NCBI GenBank assembly: GCA_007844125.1
Contig: CM017563.1
Location: 14,112,325 to 14,176,324, forward strand
Direction: 5' to 3'
DNA from: Sinonovacula constricta
Taxonomy: Eukaryota > Mollusca > Bivalvia > Cardiida > Solecurtidae
DNA length: 64,000 nt
Both the position numbers and the translations under genes were made by a program. The notes below the pieces were generated by a model. The model was given only the letters and a program-made list of their open reading frames with translations, did no database searches and had not been told where the DNA came from. Below are positions 62,758 to 64,000 of the stretch, piece by piece. How positions within the stretch are numbered: the stretch's first letter is position 1; every line of letters starts with the position of its first letter.

Positions 62758-63156
62758 TCATCTAACATGAAAAATTATGAATAGTAGTTTATCTACACCT
62801 ATTTTCATTGTCTCAAAATGTGACAACTTTTCCAAAACAGTCAATACCACAGAGCTTTAAAGTCCCATGTCTCTGGTGTCACAAGAGATCTCGAAACTCT
62901 ACCTACCAGGAATAATTCATATTTTGCTTCTTTTTCTATACAAAATACTAAAATCCCAGATTTTTAACTAAAAAATCAGACAGACTTGCACAATGTTCAG
63001 GGTGGTTTCATAGAAGTTAAACAAAACAAAATACACAGACTAACAGTAAACTTCCCCATGAGAGGGTCAAAACTCATATGTACAGTGTGTTCAAAATTGA
63101 GTAGATGCTCATGTTTAACTCAACATAACAAACAAAACATAACAAAAAAAATGTGA

Positions 63157-64000
63157 ACTACCCTGAATGAGGACCGAAGCCCAGATGTATGGTGTGTTCA
63201 AAGTTGGGGCAGACAATGTTAATGTTAAACTCCACAAAACAGACAAACCTAGAGTGAGCTCCCCTGTATGAACATTGAAGTCCACGTGTACGTTGTGTTT
63301 TAAGTTGAGCAGATAATGTTGATGTTAAACTCCACAAAACAGACAAACTTAGAGTGAGCTCCCCTGTATGAACATCGAAGTCCACGTGTATGTTGTGTTT
63401 AAAGTTGAGCAGATAATGTTGATGTTAAACTCCACAAAACAGACAAACTTAGAGTGAGCTCCCCTGTATGAACATCGAAGTCCACGTGTATGTTGTGTTT
63501 AAAGTTGAGCAGATAATGTTAATGTTAAACTCCACAAAACAGACAAACTTAGAGTGAGCTCCCCTGTATGAACATCGAAGTCCACGTGTATGTTTTGTTT
63601 AAAGTTGAGCAGATATTGTTGATGTTAAACTCCACAAAACAGACAAACCTAGAGTGAGCTCCCCTGTATGAACATTGAAGTCCACGTGTACGTTGTGTTT
63701 TAAGTTGAGCAGATAATGTTGATGTTAAACTCCACAAAATTGACAAACTTAGAGTGAGCTCCCCTGTGTGAACATCGAAGTCCACGTGTATGTTGTGTTT
63801 AAAGTTGAGCAGATAATGTTGATGTTAAACTCCACAAAACAAACTTAGAGTGAGCTCCCCTGTGTGAACATCAAAGTCCACGTGTATGTTGCGTTTAAAG
63901 TTGAGCAGATAATGTTAATGTTAAACTCCACAAAATTGACAAACTTAGAGTGAGCTCCCCTGTATGAACATCGAAGTCCATGTGTACGTTGTGTTTAAAG
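63157..64000 (-). repeat. 100-bp tandem array of CRIB-encoding units in the PAK locus
   Basis: The anchor CCCCTGTATG (or CCCCTGTGTG) recurs at 63261, 63361, 63461, 63561, 63661, 63761, 63857 and 63957. The period is exactly 100 bp apart from one 4-bp deletion. On the PAK strand each unit encodes NFKHNIHVDFDVHTGELT, a CRIB core (the PAK motif is F-x-H-x-x-H-V-G-F-D). A more diverged unit at 63157-63250 encodes PNFEHTIHLGFGPHSG and then a stop. Because 100 is not a multiple of 3, successive units shift frame. After the CRIB segment all units read CTAAGT or CTAGGT where a GTAAGT donor would sit. The array continues past the window edge. It is probably intronic and not translated as a series. Confidence 0.85.

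Larger units (their letters stand above)
54391..63156 (-). other. PAK upstream intron(s), repeat-rich, no exon recognised
   Basis: I searched the minus strand for N-terminal PAK exons and found none I can support. The interval holds family B SINE pieces (54535-54640, 56605-56830, 57205-57320, 58105-58330, 59420-59592, 60800-60990, and plus-oriented 61560-61830), family A copies (55625-55952, 58830-59133, 62434-62757), a family C copy (59752-60013) and a MITE (57371-57860). Confidence 0.45.

Noticed and set aside
63175..63225. The edge CRIB unit as the functional PAK CRIB exon
   Set aside because: The only nearby GT (CAGG|GTAGTT) leaves a phase that does not match the phase-0 start of the exon at 54390, and the frame otherwise runs into TAG.
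63158..63785. Minus-strand open frames at 63158-63385 and 63549-63785 as new small genes
   Set aside because: They are frame-mixed readings of the 100-bp array; consecutive units fall in different frames and no start or splice context supports a separate protein.

Overview
The window looks like nuclear DNA of a bivalve mollusc or a close lophotrochozoan relative (inference). It is AT-rich. Genes are split into small exons with GT/AG introns of 0.1-3.5 kb or more. SINEs with tRNA-like heads and small terminal-inverted-repeat (TIR) elements are scattered throughout. There are no operons, ribosome binding sites or CRISPR arrays. I derived exon structures by hand from splice consensus, reading-frame phase and protein family resemblance.

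Layout: (1) 836-7812 (+): an arylacetamide deacetylase-like (HSL-family) membrane hydrolase in five exons. Its fourth intron carries a 5'-truncated LINE with a long open reverse transcriptase frame, and its third intron holds an antisense relic of the same LINE family. (2) 9466-11583 (-): a C2H2 zinc-finger protein with its whole coding sequence in one exon, convergent with gene 1. (3) 13272-20779 (+): a SAC3D1 orthologue, eight exons, 358 aa, phases closing exactly. It is head-to-head with the zinc-finger gene across a short gap containing a perfect CRE. One intron holds an 833-bp TIR element with tandem nuclear-receptor-type half-sites. (4) 24654-28742 (+): a KLHDC10-type kelch protein, two exons, 440 aa, with an ETS-like promoter site. 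(5) About 29.2-41.2 kb: repeat-rich DNA with no gene recognised. (6) 41207 to beyond 54390 (-): a group I p21-activated kinase (PAK). Eleven exons cover the end of the CRIB region, the autoinhibitory segment, the linker and the complete kinase domain (433 aa). The N-terminal exons are missing and probably lie beyond 64000.

The most unusual feature is at 63157-64000, in the PAK intron just upstream of the first recognised PAK exon. A tandem array of about eight 100-bp units runs off the window edge. Read on the PAK strand, each unit encodes a clear CRIB core (F-x-H-x-I-H-V-x-F-D-x-x-T-G-E), the Cdc42/Rac-binding motif expected at exactly this place in PAK. The period is not a multiple of three. 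In every copy the bases after the CRIB segment read CT where a GT splice donor is expected. The array therefore looks like a minisatellite made by amplifying a CRIB exon/intron junction. Two other PAK splice junctions also touch tandem duplications: a 45-bp array ending on a splice donor (about 49.6-50.39 kb) and a 106-bp duplication of an acceptor (44529-44740).

The genes belong to unrelated pathways: ester/lipid hydrolysis, transcription, centrosome or mRNA-linked SAC3 function, ubiquitin-ligase substrate recognition, and Rho-GTPase signalling. I see no functional cluster.
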